Origin: JAAYAY01 sp964429355
Lineage (GTDB): Bacteria; Planctomycetota; Planctomycetia; Pirellulales; Thermoguttaceae
Length of the DNA stretch: 23,436 bases
Direction: 5' to 3'
NCBI GenBank assembly: GCA_964429355.1
Contig: CAYSCH010000117.1
Coordinates: forward strand, 1-23,436
Positions 16,100-23,436 of the stretch are shown here, in pieces. A program made the position numbers and the translations under genes. Position 1 is the stretch's first letter; the number at the start of each line of letters is the position of its first letter. The notes under the pieces are model-generated. The model saw only the letters and a program-made list of their open reading frames with translations, had not been told where the DNA came from and made no database searches.

Positions 16100-16837
16100 T
16101 TAAAACTCTGTTTCCATCAAGTAGTTCTTGGCAACAACCACGTCGGCCTTGCGAATCGGACCGGCCGGGGCGTTCTTCCAGATCGACAAGCCCATGTTGG
16201 GTTTCGCGGCGTCGGCGCGTCGGTGCACGATTTCGGCGGCCGTGTGCCCGTGGGCCGCCCAGTGCATTTTGTTCTGCACCACCTGGAAGAATTGGCGTGT
16301 CATATCGGCATTCGCATCGTAATCGATGCTGGTCGCGTAGATGTCGGTGACTTTCTGATAGAAGAGGCGTTCGCTGGCGCGGATGTCGCGAATTCGGTTG
16401 AGAAGTTCCTCGAAATAATCCGCTCCCAGAGTCCTTCCCGCCTTGATGCGCTCATCGTCCAACGTGAAGCCCTTGACCAACAACTCGGAAAGCCGGGTCG
16501 TCGCCCACTGGCGGAAGGCCGTCCCGCGCGGCGAGCGCACGCGATAGCCGACGGCCAGGATTGCCTCGAGACTGTAGTGTTTCAGAGAGCGTCGGACGTT
16601 CCGCCCCCCCTCTTGGCGAACTTGTAAGTATTGCTTACAAGTTGCCGCCTCCAACAATTCGCCTTCGTCGTAAATGCTTTGCAGATGGATGGTTATATTC
16701 TGGGTGGTGGTCTGAAACAGCTCCGCCATCGCCGCCTGAGTCAGCCAGACCGTCGCGCCGTCCAATCGAACCTGGAGACGGGTTGCTCCGTCATGGTAGA
16801 TGAGGACCTGCCCTTGCGTAGGTACCTTTTCGCTCAT
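16100..16837 (-). pseudogene. rhuM: RhuM-family (virulence RhuM) protein, truncated at the C-terminus
   Basis: The ATG at 16837 has GGAGAAG 8 bases upstream. The 245-aa frame matches the RhuM family: QGQVLIYHDGATRLQVRLDG and VWLTQAAMAELFQTTTQNIT (an HTH-like N-terminal part), then YRVRSPRGTAFRQWAT, GFTLDDERIK, YFEELLNRIRDIRASERLFYQKV and YDANADMTRQFFQVVQNKMHWAAHGHTAAEI. It stops at VAKNYLMETEF. In the family this point is followed by about 80 further residues (a conserved helical region beginning NRIVTMYLDYAE), so the 3' quarter is missing. No frame downstream restores it. Function is uncertain even for intact members, which are found in pathogenicity islands and accessory regions. The start overlaps the stop of an upstream gene fragment. 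Confidence 0.8.
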
Positions 16838-16992
16838 AGGGACTTCTCCAGCAGAAATGCGTGGGGCTTGGCTCGAAACTGCCGGTACAGTTCCAGGCAA
16901 ATCTCTGCGGCTTTCATGCCGGGGGGCATGTTGTCGTTGGGATAGAACTCGTTGGCATCCGCCTCGCCCGTGGCCGTGATGCCGACCAGAAG
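16834..16992 (-). pseudogene. C-terminal fragment of an unknown gene upstream of rhuM
   Basis: About 53 codons read GITATGEADANEFYPNDNM, then PPGMKAAEICLELYRQF and end HAFLLEKSL, with the TGA overlapping the rhuM ATG (ATGA). The composition looks like real protein, and the overlap suggests it once formed an operon with rhuM. Upstream it runs at once into the end of the sialidase-like gene at 17039 with no start codon of its own in good context, so only the C-terminal end remains. I do not recognise the family. Confidence 0.45.
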
Positions 16993-17038
16993 CCTTGTAG
17001 GAACACCAAGCCTCCGTGAGCCGTCGCCTGCCCACTCG

Positions 17039-18274
17039 TCACTCGGCCTTTCCATTGCCCTTGCTCCATAGGATCTTCGCCACCCACACGCGGTTGTCGC
17101 TTCCTCGCTTCTCGACCCCCGCCGGCTGCATCCACTCCGCGGCCGTCACCCAGGTTTCGTTCGGACCGACCTCCGTCACTCCAAAATTCCCCAGCCGCGC
17201 GCCTCGTTCGGGAACCAGGACCCGCTCCGTCGATCGGATCACGCACAGCCGCTCTGGGTCTACCTGGGCCATGAACAGGGGCGCCCGGTGGCGGAAGACG
17301 TGGTCGTTGTTGGCTCCCCGGCGGGTGTAGATCAGAAACAGGCCGTCGGTGTGTGTGACCCAGTGCTGCTGGGTGTTGTAGTTGCCAAGATCGCTCCCGT
17401 CGTCGAAGGTCCACGGTCTCGGCTCATCGAAGTGTAGGCCGTCAGGGCCCGAGGTGATATAGCCCTTCTGGTCGTTGCGGATCGTCAGGAAGAAACGATC
17501 GCCGAACCTGGCCAGCGAGGGCTCGCCAAATCCCCGCGGCACATCGACCGTCAACTCGTCGCCATGTTCCACGTAGCGCAGCGTCTGGCCGTCAAACCGG
17601 CAGCGGACCACCGTGGTGCTCGACACCTTATCTTCGGGCCGCTTGAAGTAGATCGGCAGCAGGATGTCGCCGTCCGGCAGGTCGATCCGTTGCGTGCAGC
17701 CCGCGCCGGCGTTGACAAACCGCGGCTCGTCGGGCATCTCCAGTTGTTTCCACGGCAGCCACGCCCGTGCGGCCGGGTCATACACGGCGTAGGCCGTGTG
17801 CCGCTTGCGGACCTCCTTCACGCGGTTGTTCTCATACCAGACCGTGTGCCCCGTCCCCAACAGTTTGCCGCTCGCAGCGTGCCACTTGGGCCAGAAGTCG
17901 CAGACCGTCATCTCGATGCCGTCGCCCATCTTCTGCCGCTCGAAGACCGGCTGGAGTTCGGGCTCCGTCCACGTGGCGCCCAGGTCGTCGGTCCACAAAT
18001 TGTGCAGGGGGTAGAATACGTCGGACCCGCTGAGAAGCAGTTTTTGCATCGTCATCACCACCAGGGGGTCTGCACCCGGATTGCCCGGCGCCCCTGCTGG
18101 GATCGCCCCGGCTCGGGCATGGACCCAGCAGGTCTGGCCATCGAAGCCGCCCGCAGCCGAGCTGAGCTGAATCCGGTAGTCGCTCCTCCCCTCGTCGACC
18201 TCTCCGGCCGAGGATGGTCCGGCAGACACGATGGAAGACATGGCGATGACTGCGGAAATCGCAACTCTCGTCAT
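17039..18274 (-). CDS. Exported sialidase-like beta-propeller protein
   Basis: The start is the ATG at 18274 (411 aa): AAGGAG lies 8 bases upstream, and residues 1-24 are a Sec signal ending PSSAG-EV. A longer frame to 18382 adds 36 residues with no coding character. The body is a sialidase/neuraminidase-type propeller: it carries the Asp-box TDDLGATW (95-102), an aromatic segment VCDFWPKWH, GEPSLARFGDRFFLTIRND (250-268), SGPDGLHFDEPRPW (275-288) and GVTEVGPNETWV. Sialidases cleave terminal sialic acids; many bacterial homologues act on other glycans or lack activity. The Arg triad and Tyr nucleophile cannot be placed confidently, so treat it as sialidase-fold of unknown substrate. It is divergent from the M14 peptidase gene, and its 3' end abuts the rhuM scar. 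Confidence 0.8.
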   Translation of the reverse strand: MTRVAISAVIAMSSIVSAGPSSAGEVDEGRSDYRIQLSSAAGGFDGQTCWVHARAGAIPAGAPGNPGADPLVVMTMQKLLLSGSDVFYPLHNLWTDDLGATWTEPELQPVFERQKMGDGIEMTVCDFWPKWHAASGKLLGTGHTVWYENNRVKEVRKRHTAYAVYDPAARAWLPWKQLEMPDEPRFVNAGAGCTQRIDLPDGDILLPIYFKRPEDKVSSTTVVRCRFDGQTLRYVEHGDELTVDVPRGFGEPSLARFGDRFFLTIRNDQKGYITSGPDGLHFDEPRPWTFDDGSDLGNYNTQQHWVTHTDGLFLIYTRRGANNDHVFRHRAPLFMAQVDPERLCVIRSTERVLVPERGARLGNFGVTEVGPNETWVTAAEWMQPAGVEKRGSDNRVWVAKILWSKGNGKAE

Positions 18275-18410
18275 GACACTTCTCCTTCGGATGGGTGCAG
18301 GCAGGGTGAAACCGGAGATCCAATTTAGGCCTCCAGTACGCGCCGGGCAAGCACGGCAGGACCAATGCGACACGCGCGTCAACGTACCTTAGGCGCTGCA
18401 AAACAATAAG

Positions 18411-18486
18411 GACCTATCCCAAAACCACAAGAAAGGTCTCCCACGGGCGGAAAACGGTAGGAGCGGCAGCAGTTTTGGGATCGGCT
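18411..18486. mobile_element. MITE-like palindromic element
   Basis: ATCCCAAAAC at 18416-18425 is the exact reverse complement of 18472-18481, and the match extends outward with one mismatch (GACCTATCCCAAAAC against GTTTTGGGATCGGCTC). The arms enclose 46 bases. CCTATCCCAAAA-like ends are similar to terminal repeats I recall for some IS5-group elements, but there is no transposase, so this would be a tiny non-autonomous relic if mobile at all. Confidence 0.4.
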
Positions 18487-18527
18487 CTAAACTACCGAAT
18501 TGAGAGTTAGCGGCAGGGCGCAAGCCC

Positions 18528-18597
18528 TCCGGTTTCGCCGTACCGGACGGCTCGCGCCGTTCCTCGAAATCGGTAACTTATTGTTGAGCGCGGCCCT
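18528..18597 (+). repeat. Dispersed intergenic repeat, copy 2
   Basis: Same repeat as positions 1-70, same orientation, 18.5 kb away. Just before it, AGCGGCAGGGCGCAAGCCCT (18510-18529 region) forms a hairpin around GCAA, which may be the left part of the full repeat unit. Confidence 0.75.
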
Positions 18598-18807
18598 CCG
18601 TCGGCCCCGCGAATCTGGAGAGATTCATCGACGGTGGCGTCGTTTTCAGGGGATGCCCGGACAGGAGCTTGGAAGCGAAACGGGGGCCAATACGTGCTTG
18701 CGGCAGCGCCGCGAATTATAGTAGAGACTCCGCGAAATCTTGGAAAGAATTTTCGAGACGGTGTCCAGCGACTCAGCAGACGATCGCGCTCGCTGGCGCG
18801 AAACGAT

Positions 18808-18847
18808 GATAGCCGCACGGGCTTGCCCGGCGCTCGGCTTTGTGCCC
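18808..18847 (+). repeat. Second copy of the GATAGCCGC repeat block
   Basis: The 40 bases match 14624-14662 at about 85% with one single-base gap. Shortly after, CTTCCCGGAATCACACA (about 18862-18878) resembles CTTCGGGAATCACGCA at the right end of the 14584-14752 element, so both are likely diverged copies of one element. This copy lies about 60 bases upstream of the M14 start. Confidence 0.6.
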
Positions 18848-18906
18848 ATGGGACGAGTGTGCTTCCCGGAATCACACATTTCGCCTTCCGGAAAGGCTTG
18901 CCAGAG

Positions 18907-21843
18907 ATGATCCTGAAATTCCGATGCGAAACCCTGTGCCTGACAGCCATCCTGGCCTGGGCATCTTTGCTGGCTGTGGCCGCCGAACCCGCCCGGATCA
19001 CCTCGCCGAAAGAGCAGTTTGGGCATCAACTGGGCGACGACTACTTTCTGGCCAACTACCAGCAGCTCCTGGCGTTTTGGCGGAAGCTGGATCAGGAGTC
19101 GGAGCGATTGAAGTTGGAGGTCATCGGCCAGTCGGAAGAAGGCCGCGAGATGGTCATGGCGATCCTCACCGCACCGAACAACCACCAGAAGCTCGACCGT
19201 TACCGGGAGATCTCCCGCCGGCTCGCACTCGCCGAGGGGCTGACCGAGAAGCAGGCCGGTAAGTTGGCCGTCGAGGGAAAAGTGGTGGTCTGGATCGACG
19301 GAGGTCTGCACGGCACGGAGGTCCTCGGTGCTCAGCAATTGATGGAGACCGTCTACCAGATCGTCAGCCGTAACGACGCCGAGATGCAGCGATTCTTGCG
19401 CGACGTGATCGTTCTCTGCTGCTGCCCGAATCCCGACGGGCTCGACCTGGTGTCGGACTGGTACATGCGCCAGGCGGACCCAAAGAAGCGCTCGACCAGC
19501 AACCTGCCCACACTCTACCAGAAGTACATCGGCCACGATAACAACCGCGACTTCATGATGATTACGCAGAAGGAAACGGAGGCCGTCTGCCGCGTCTTCT
19601 TCGAACAGTGGTTCCCCCAGATCATCTACAACCATCACCAGTCCGGCCCCGCCGGAACGGTGATGTTCGCCCCGCCGTTTCGCGATCCCTTCAATCACAA
19701 CCTCGATCCGCTCGTCCCGCTGGGGATCGATCTGGTGGGAGCGGCCATGCACAGCCGGTTTGCCGCGGAAGGCAAGCCGGGAGTCACGATGCGCAAAGGG
19801 GCCAATTACTCCGCCTGGTGGAACGGCGGACTTCGCACGGCTCCCTATTTCCACAACATGATCGGACTGCTCACAGAGACGGCGGGACATCCGACTCCCA
19901 TGGAGATTCCGCTGCAGATTGGGAAACAGCTCCCCTCGGCGGATCTTCCCTTTCCCATCTCGCCGCAGAAGAAGTGGCACTTCCGCCAGTCCGTCGAGTA
20001 CTCGCTGACGGCCAATTGGGCCGTTCTCGACGTTGCCTCCCGTCATCGCGAGCAGTTCCTGATGAACGCCTACCGCATGGGCAAAAACTCGATCGATCGC
20101 GGCAACCGCGACCACTGGACCATGCGCCCGGCCCGGATCGAAGCGGCAGAACGCGCGGCGGCCAAGGCCGAAGCGGAGGCGGCCGAAAAGGCAAAACAGC
20201 TCGCCGCCGAGAAGACGCGGCAACAGGCCACCGAAACGGCCGCGAAACAATCTCCTGGCAAAACCCAGCAGTCATCCGAAAAGGGCCCCAAACCGGCGGC
20301 TGAAACAGCGACAAAACACGCATCCGAAAAGAAACCGAACGAGAAGCCGGCTGCCGAGCAGCCTGAAGCGGAGCCGAAACCCGAGCAAAAGCCGGATATC
20401 TTCGCTCAGGTCCTGCGCGATCCGGCCTATCGCGACCCGCGCGGCTACATCCTGCCTTCCGATCAGCCCGATTTCCCGACGGCCACCAAGTTCGTCAACG
20501 CCCTGATCAAGTCCGGGGTCGCCGTCCAGCGAATGACCGGCCGCGGCGAAGTGGCCGGCAAGAGCTACCCGGAAGGCTCCTACGTCGTGCAGACGGCCCA
20601 GGCCTTCCGCCCATACATTCTCGACCTGTTTGAACCTCAGGATCACCCCGACGACTTTCCTTGTCCTGGTGGACCGCCAACGGCCCCCTACGACCACGCG
20701 GGCTGGACACTGGCCTGCCAGATGGGCGTGGTCTTCGACCGGGTGCTGGAAGGGTTTTCCGGCCCCTTCGAAACAATCGAAGGGCTGGCCAAACCGCCCC
20801 AAGGTGCCGTGCCTGAGCCCGACTCGTCAACCGGCTACCTGCTCGACCGGGCCGTCAACGATTCGTTCGTCGCCGTCAACCGGCTGCTCGATACGAAACG
20901 GCCCGTTCAGTGCTTGCGGCAATCGGTCGAAATCGAGGGCAGGACCTTTCCCGCCGGCACGTGGCACATTTCCAATGGCCGGGAAGTGCTTCCCGTCCTT
21001 GAGCAAGCGGCCGAAGACTTGGGGCTCGACTTCACCCCCGTCCCCGAACCGTTCCACACAGAACTCGCGGACGTGAGCCCTCGGCGGATTGCCCTCTTGG
21101 ATCGCTACGGAGGTTCCCTCGACACGGGCTGGATGCGCTGGGTACTGGAACAGTTCGAGTTCAACATCCAGGTCATCTTCCCGCCGGATCTCGACAAGGG
21201 GAGCCTCAAGGATCGCTTCGACGTGCTGATCCTCGTCAGCGGTATGGTGCCGGAGACGCTCCGTCGCGGCCTCAAGCCGCCCGACGAGAAGTCCATCCCG
21301 AAAAAGTACCGCGGCCGTTCGGGAAGCATCACTGCCGACAAGACCCTGCCGCAACTGAAGGCCTTCCTGGAGGCCGGGGGCACGATCGCGACGATCGGCA
21401 GCTCGACGTCGCTCGCCCGTCACCTGGAGGTTCCGCTGCGAAATGCCCTGACAGAAATGGGCGAAGACGGTCGGCCCAGACCGCTCGGGCCCGAAGAATT
21501 CTTTGTTCCCGGCTCGCTGCTTCGGGTGCGCCTTGACAAGGCAAACCCGCTCTCCGCAGGCATGCCGGAGCATGTGGATATCTTCTTCCGAAAAAGCCCC
21601 GCCTTCGATCTTGCGCCCGAGGCCGTCCTCCAAGGGGTCCGTCCCGTCGCCTGGTTCGACACGGATGCTCCCTTGCGCAGCGGCTGGGCCTGGGGACAGT
21701 CGCACCTGAGCGATGCCGTCGCCGTTGCCGAGGTCCCCATGGGAAAGGGCACCTTGATCCTATGCGGCCCGGAAATCACCCTGCGGGCCCAGGCCCATGG
21801 CACGTTCAAACTCCTCTTCAACGCGATCTACCACACCCGCTGA
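18907..21843 (+). CDS. Exported M14-family zinc carboxypeptidase-like protein with C-terminal GATase-like domain
   Basis: The ATG at 18907 starts a Sec signal (TLCLTAILAWASLLAVAAEP), so the 91 codons open upstream are rejected; GGAAAGG lies about 10 bases ahead. The product is 978 aa. The metallopeptidase domain (about 38-400) has the zinc pair His135/Glu138 in GGLHGTEVLG, CCPNPDGLD (174-180), GHDNNRDF (209-216), the third zinc ligand in YNHHQSGP (His243 or 244) and the likely catalytic Glu324 in LTETAG. It should cleave C-terminal residues of peptides or peptidoglycan stems outside the cytoplasm. Residues 411-497 are an Ala/Glu/Lys/Pro-rich low-complexity linker. The C-terminal part includes a class I glutamine-amidotransferase-like fold at about 725-850 (RRIALLDRYGG..FDVLILVSG..LKAFLEAGGTIATIGSS). 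The next gene begins within 8 bases. Confidence 0.9.
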   Translation: MILKFRCETLCLTAILAWASLLAVAAEPARITSPKEQFGHQLGDDYFLANYQQLLAFWRKLDQESERLKLEVIGQSEEGREMVMAILTAPNNHQKLDRYREISRRLALAEGLTEKQAGKLAVEGKVVVWIDGGLHGTEVLGAQQLMETVYQIVSRNDAEMQRFLRDVIVLCCCPNPDGLDLVSDWYMRQADPKKRSTSNLPTLYQKYIGHDNNRDFMMITQKETEAVCRVFFEQWFPQIIYNHHQSGPAGTVMFAPPFRDPFNHNLDPLVPLGIDLVGAAMHSRFAAEGKPGVTMRKGANYSAWWNGGLRTAPYFHNMIGLLTETAGHPTPMEIPLQIGKQLPSADLPFPISPQKKWHFRQSVEYSLTANWAVLDVASRHREQFLMNAYRMGKNSIDRGNRDHWTMRPARIEAAERAAAKAEAEAAEKAKQLAAEKTRQQATETAAKQSPGKTQQSSEKGPKPAAETATKHASEKKPNEKPAAEQPEAEPKPEQKPDIFAQVLRDPAYRDPRGYILPSDQPDFPTATKFVNALIKSGVAVQRMTGRGEVAGKSYPEGSYVVQTAQAFRPYILDLFEPQDHPDDFPCPGGPPTAPYDHAGWTLACQMGVVFDRVLEGFSGPFETIEGLAKPPQGAVPEPDSSTGYLLDRAVNDSFVAVNRLLDTKRPVQCLRQSVEIEGRTFPAGTWHISNGREVLPVLEQAAEDLGLDFTPVPEPFHTELADVSPRRIALLDRYGGSLDTGWMRWVLEQFEFNIQVIFPPDLDKGSLKDRFDVLILVSGMVPETLRRGLKPPDEKSIPKKYRGRSGSITADKTLPQLKAFLEAGGTIATIGSSTSLARHLEVPLRNALTEMGEDGRPRPLGPEEFFVPGSLLRVRLDKANPLSAGMPEHVDIFFRKSPAFDLAPEAVLQGVRPVAWFDTDAPLRSGWAWGQSHLSDAVAVAEVPMGKGTLILCGPEITLRAQAHGTFKLLFNAIYHTR

Positions 21844-21850
21844 GGAAGAC

Positions 21851-22582
21851 GTGGCCCCTCGGATGATCGAACACTCAGGGTCGGAGTGTTTCCTCATCGG
21901 CGTGGATGCGAAGACTGGCAAAATCGCCTGGCAGATACCTCGCAAGACCAGCCTTGTCTCTTTCTGCACGCCCAAGGTCTATCGGCCCCAGTCCGGGCCG
22001 GTGCAGGTGATCTTCGCCTCGACAGGGCACGGCGTGGCGAGCGTTGATCCCAAGTCGGGAAAGATCTTCTGGGAGCTGCCTTGTGATTTTACCCTGAAGC
22101 CTTGTGCCACGCCGGTCATTGCCGAGGGTGTGGTGTTCGTGACCACCGGCAAAGGTTCGATGGGCGTGGAGACCGTGGCCGTGCGGTTGCCCGATGTGAC
22201 CAGTGACGAGAAACCGGAAATCCTCTACCGCGCGGCGGTACGTTTGCCCTATGTGCCCACGCCCCTGGCCTTCGACGGGAAGTTCCTTCTCTGGACCGAC
22301 GCGGGCTTCATCACCTGCATCGAGGCAACGTCCGGCAAGGAACTCTGGAGCGGCAAGGTGCCTGGGAAGTTCTTCTCGTCGCCTCTGCTGGTCGACAACC
22401 GGGTCTACAACACCAGCCTGAACGGCCAGATGACCGTGCTGGCCGGCGACCGGTTCGAGATCCTCGCCCAGCATGATCTCCCCGAAGGCACCCATGCCAC
22501 CCCGGCCGTGATCGGCAACCGGATGTACGTTCGGACCTACGGAAAACTGATCGCACTTCAACCGAATCAGGATGCTCAGTAG
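21851..22582 (+). CDS. PQQ-like beta-propeller protein, N-terminally truncated
   Basis: The likely start is GTG at 21851, preceded by AGGAAG that overlaps the end of the M14 stop codon (TGAGGAAG); ATG at 21863 is an alternative. The 243 aa hold propeller motifs of the PQQ/BamB type: FLIGVDAKTGKIAWQI, GVASVDPKSGKIFWEL, FITCIEATSGKELWSG and QMTVLAGDRFEILAQ, ending RTYGKLIALQ. That is about four blades, while homologues have seven or eight and an export signal of their own. There is no signal peptide here and the first motif begins in mid-blade, so the 5' part (about 150-200 codons) was lost, probably by a deletion that joined it to the M14 gene. It may be translated by coupling but is unlikely to be exported or to close a full propeller. 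Confidence 0.75.
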   Translation: MAPRMIEHSGSECFLIGVDAKTGKIAWQIPRKTSLVSFCTPKVYRPQSGPVQVIFASTGHGVASVDPKSGKIFWELPCDFTLKPCATPVIAEGVVFVTTGKGSMGVETVAVRLPDVTSDEKPEILYRAAVRLPYVPTPLAFDGKFLLWTDAGFITCIEATSGKELWSGKVPGKFFSSPLLVDNRVYNTSLNGQMTVLAGDRFEILAQHDLPEGTHATPAVIGNRMYVRTYGKLIALQPNQDAQ

Positions 22583-22712
22583 GGCCGGCAGCCGGCGGCA
22601 GCCTGGCCGATCGGAAACAAGACCCCAACGGAGCGGCACGAATTTGCTCTTGGTCTTTCCGGGGGTATTCGCGGCCTTGATCGTTCTGTACTACTATCCT
22701 CAAAGATCGTGA
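22572..22712 (+). CDS. Candidate 46-aa single-span membrane peptide
   Basis: A short frame starts at an ATG overlapping the end of the PQQ-like gene by 11 bases and ends at the TGA at 22710-22712. It has a strongly basic N-terminal half (MLSRAGSRRQPGRSETRPQR) and then one hydrophobic span (NLLLVFPGVFAALIVLYYY), ending PQRS. The positive-inside pattern and gene overlap fit a small membrane protein translated by coupling. There is no independent ribosome site, and chance cannot be excluded for so short a frame. Confidence 0.35.
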   Translation: MLSRAGSRRQPGRSETRPQRSGTNLLLVFPGVFAALIVLYYYPQRS

Positions 22713-22919
22713 AGTTTTTCACAAAGACTCGCGCGTTATCGGGAGCAGGCTGTTTTCAGTTCGAGCGGTAGCTCGTATTGGTTGGCGGCCCTGCCGCCCT
22801 GTCAACCTGCCATGGAGTTCGGTAGTGATCCGTTGGCTGTTGCATGAAGCACCGCGGGCAGGGTAGATTGAGCCGCTACGCCTGCTTCCGACCTTCAACC
22901 TCAGCGAGGATTTCCCCCC
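22713..22919 (+). other. Upstream region of the symporter gene
   Basis: No gene is visible in these 207 bases. The AT-rich stretch near 22690-22725 (ACTACTATCC, then GAAGTTTTTCACAAAG) is the most promoter-like part, but no matched -35/-10 pair was found. Confidence 0.3.
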
Positions 22920-23436
22920 ATGGCGGATCCGAATGCCGTATTCACCTGGCTGGACTGGGCGGTCCTGATGGGCTATTTCGTCGGCATTACCGCCTTCGGC
23001 CTTTGGGTCTCGCGCAAAATCGCCTCCAGCGGCGGCTACTTCCTGGGCGACCGCAAGTTGCCGTGGTGGGTGATGATGGGTCAGGCGTTCGGGACCGGCA
23101 CCCATGCTGAGAATCCCGTCGCCCAGGCCGGGGCGACCTTCGATAAGGGATTTGCCACGATCTGGTACCAGTGGAAGAACATGCTCATCACGCCCTTCTA
23201 CTGGCTGATGGCCCCCTGGTACCGCCGCTGCGAGTGCACGACCATCGGCGAACTGGTCAGCGACCGATATGGCCGCGGCTTGGGGTTCATCTACACCGTT
23301 TTCGCCATGTTCTATTTCGTCTTCAGCCAGGGGGCAATGCTCAAGGGAGCGGGCAAGGTCGTCTCCGTCGCCACCGGGGGAGAAATAATCTCGCCCAACT
23401 GCGTCGTCATGGCCATGACGGTTGCCTTCCTGCTGT
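22920..23436 (+). CDS. Sodium:solute symporter family protein, N-terminal part (cut by window end)
   Basis: The ATG at 22920 follows GAGGA by about 9 bases. The frame stays open for 172 codons to the right edge. It reads MADPNAVFTWLDWAVLMGYF then VGITAFGLWVSRK, SGGYFLGDRKLPWWVMMGQ, FGTGTHAENPVAQAG, YQWKNMLITPFYWLMAPWYRR and TIGELVSDRYGR. The pattern of a first helix, the YFLGDRKLPWW loop, a second helix with the Gly/Thr-rich unwound region, and a TIGELVSDRYG motif is typical of SSS/SLC5 transporters that move sugars, amino acids or other solutes with sodium. The residue after FGTGTHAEN differs from the usual GST.AG pattern of sugar carriers, so the substrate cannot be guessed. Confidence 0.88.
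   Translation, partial: MADPNAVFTWLDWAVLMGYFVGITAFGLWVSRKIASSGGYFLGDRKLPWWVMMGQAFGTGTHAENPVAQAGATFDKGFATIWYQWKNMLITPFYWLMAPWYRRCECTTIGELVSDRYGRGLGFIYTVFAMFYFVFSQGAMLKGAGKVVSVATGGEIISPNCVVMAMTVAFLL

Larger units (their letters stand above)
18275..18906. other. Long divergent intergenic region rich in repeats
   Basis: These 632 bases separate the sialidase-like and M14 genes. From left to right they hold a MITE-like palindrome (about 18411-18486), a small hairpin (AGGGC/GCCCT near 18515-18527), the dispersed repeat at 18528-18597, a short AT-richer patch near 18710-18760 (GAATTATAGTAGAG) that may hold a promoter, and a second repeat block at 18808-18847. The long upstream extension of the M14 frame through here has no coding signature. 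Confidence 0.6.

Noticed and set aside
18634..18906. 91-codon upstream extension of the M14 gene
   Set aside because: It crosses a dispersed repeat and would place the Sec signal internally.
18646..20250. 534-codon minus-strand frame opposite the M14 gene
   Set aside because: Shadow of the M14 coding strand.

Overview
The window is a GC-rich bacterial chromosomal segment. The gene set points to Planctomycetota, probably a Pirellulales-like lineage: many Sec- or Tat-exported beta-propeller and glycoside-hydrolase-like proteins, a Tat-exported NIPSNAP protein, an M14 peptidase with a long extra C-terminal region, a PQQ-like propeller, and dispersed palindromic intergenic repeats. The taxon is inferred from gene content; no rRNA or tRNA marker was seen.

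Layout. (1) 1-541: no intact gene. It starts with a dispersed repeat that recurs near 18.53 kb, followed by a frameshifted, internally deleted remnant that looks like a Fic-family gene. (2) 542-5172, minus strand: a tight three-gene unit of exported proteins, namely an alpha-toroid/beta-sandwich protein resembling polysaccharide lyases and two five-bladed beta-propeller glycosidase-like proteins. This is the best candidate for a little-described carbohydrate-processing cassette. (3) 5668-8014, plus strand: nifU-nifS for Fe-S cluster assembly, separated by a nested palindromic repeat. (4) 8128-8826, minus: aat, an N-end-rule transferase. (5) 9115-9807, plus: an unrecognised two-helix membrane protein. 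(6) 10178-11821, plus: a nucleotide-sugar dehydrogenase, overlapping tail-to-tail by 29 bp with (7) 11793-14558, minus: a large exported GH99/WbsX-like protein carrying three related beta-sandwich modules. (8) 14584-14752: a 169-bp element bounded by a perfect 18-bp inverted repeat. (9) 14751-15679, minus: a Tat-exported NIPSNAP protein translationally coupled to an upstream mini-gene that is almost only a Tat signal. (10) 15680-17040: a scarred region with a 3'-truncated RhuM-family gene, a C-terminal fragment of an unknown upstream gene, and non-coding debris. (11) 17039-18274, minus: an exported sialidase-like propeller. (12) 18275-18906: a non-coding divergent region with a MITE-like palindrome and two dispersed repeats. 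(13) 18907-22712, plus: an exported M14 carboxypeptidase, an N-terminally truncated PQQ-like propeller gene and a candidate 46-aa membrane peptide. (14) 22920 to the right edge, plus: a sodium/solute symporter cut by the window end.

How it fits together. Most intact genes serve extracytoplasmic glycan or peptide processing (lyase-like, GH43/32-like, GH99-like, sialidase-like, M14), with a transporter nearby. They lie in several separate units rather than one locus. Housekeeping genes (nifUS, aat, sugar-nucleotide dehydrogenase) are interleaved. The Fic remnant, cut RhuM, cut PQQ gene, orphan Tat leader and dispersed repeats together show a region with a history of insertion and deletion.
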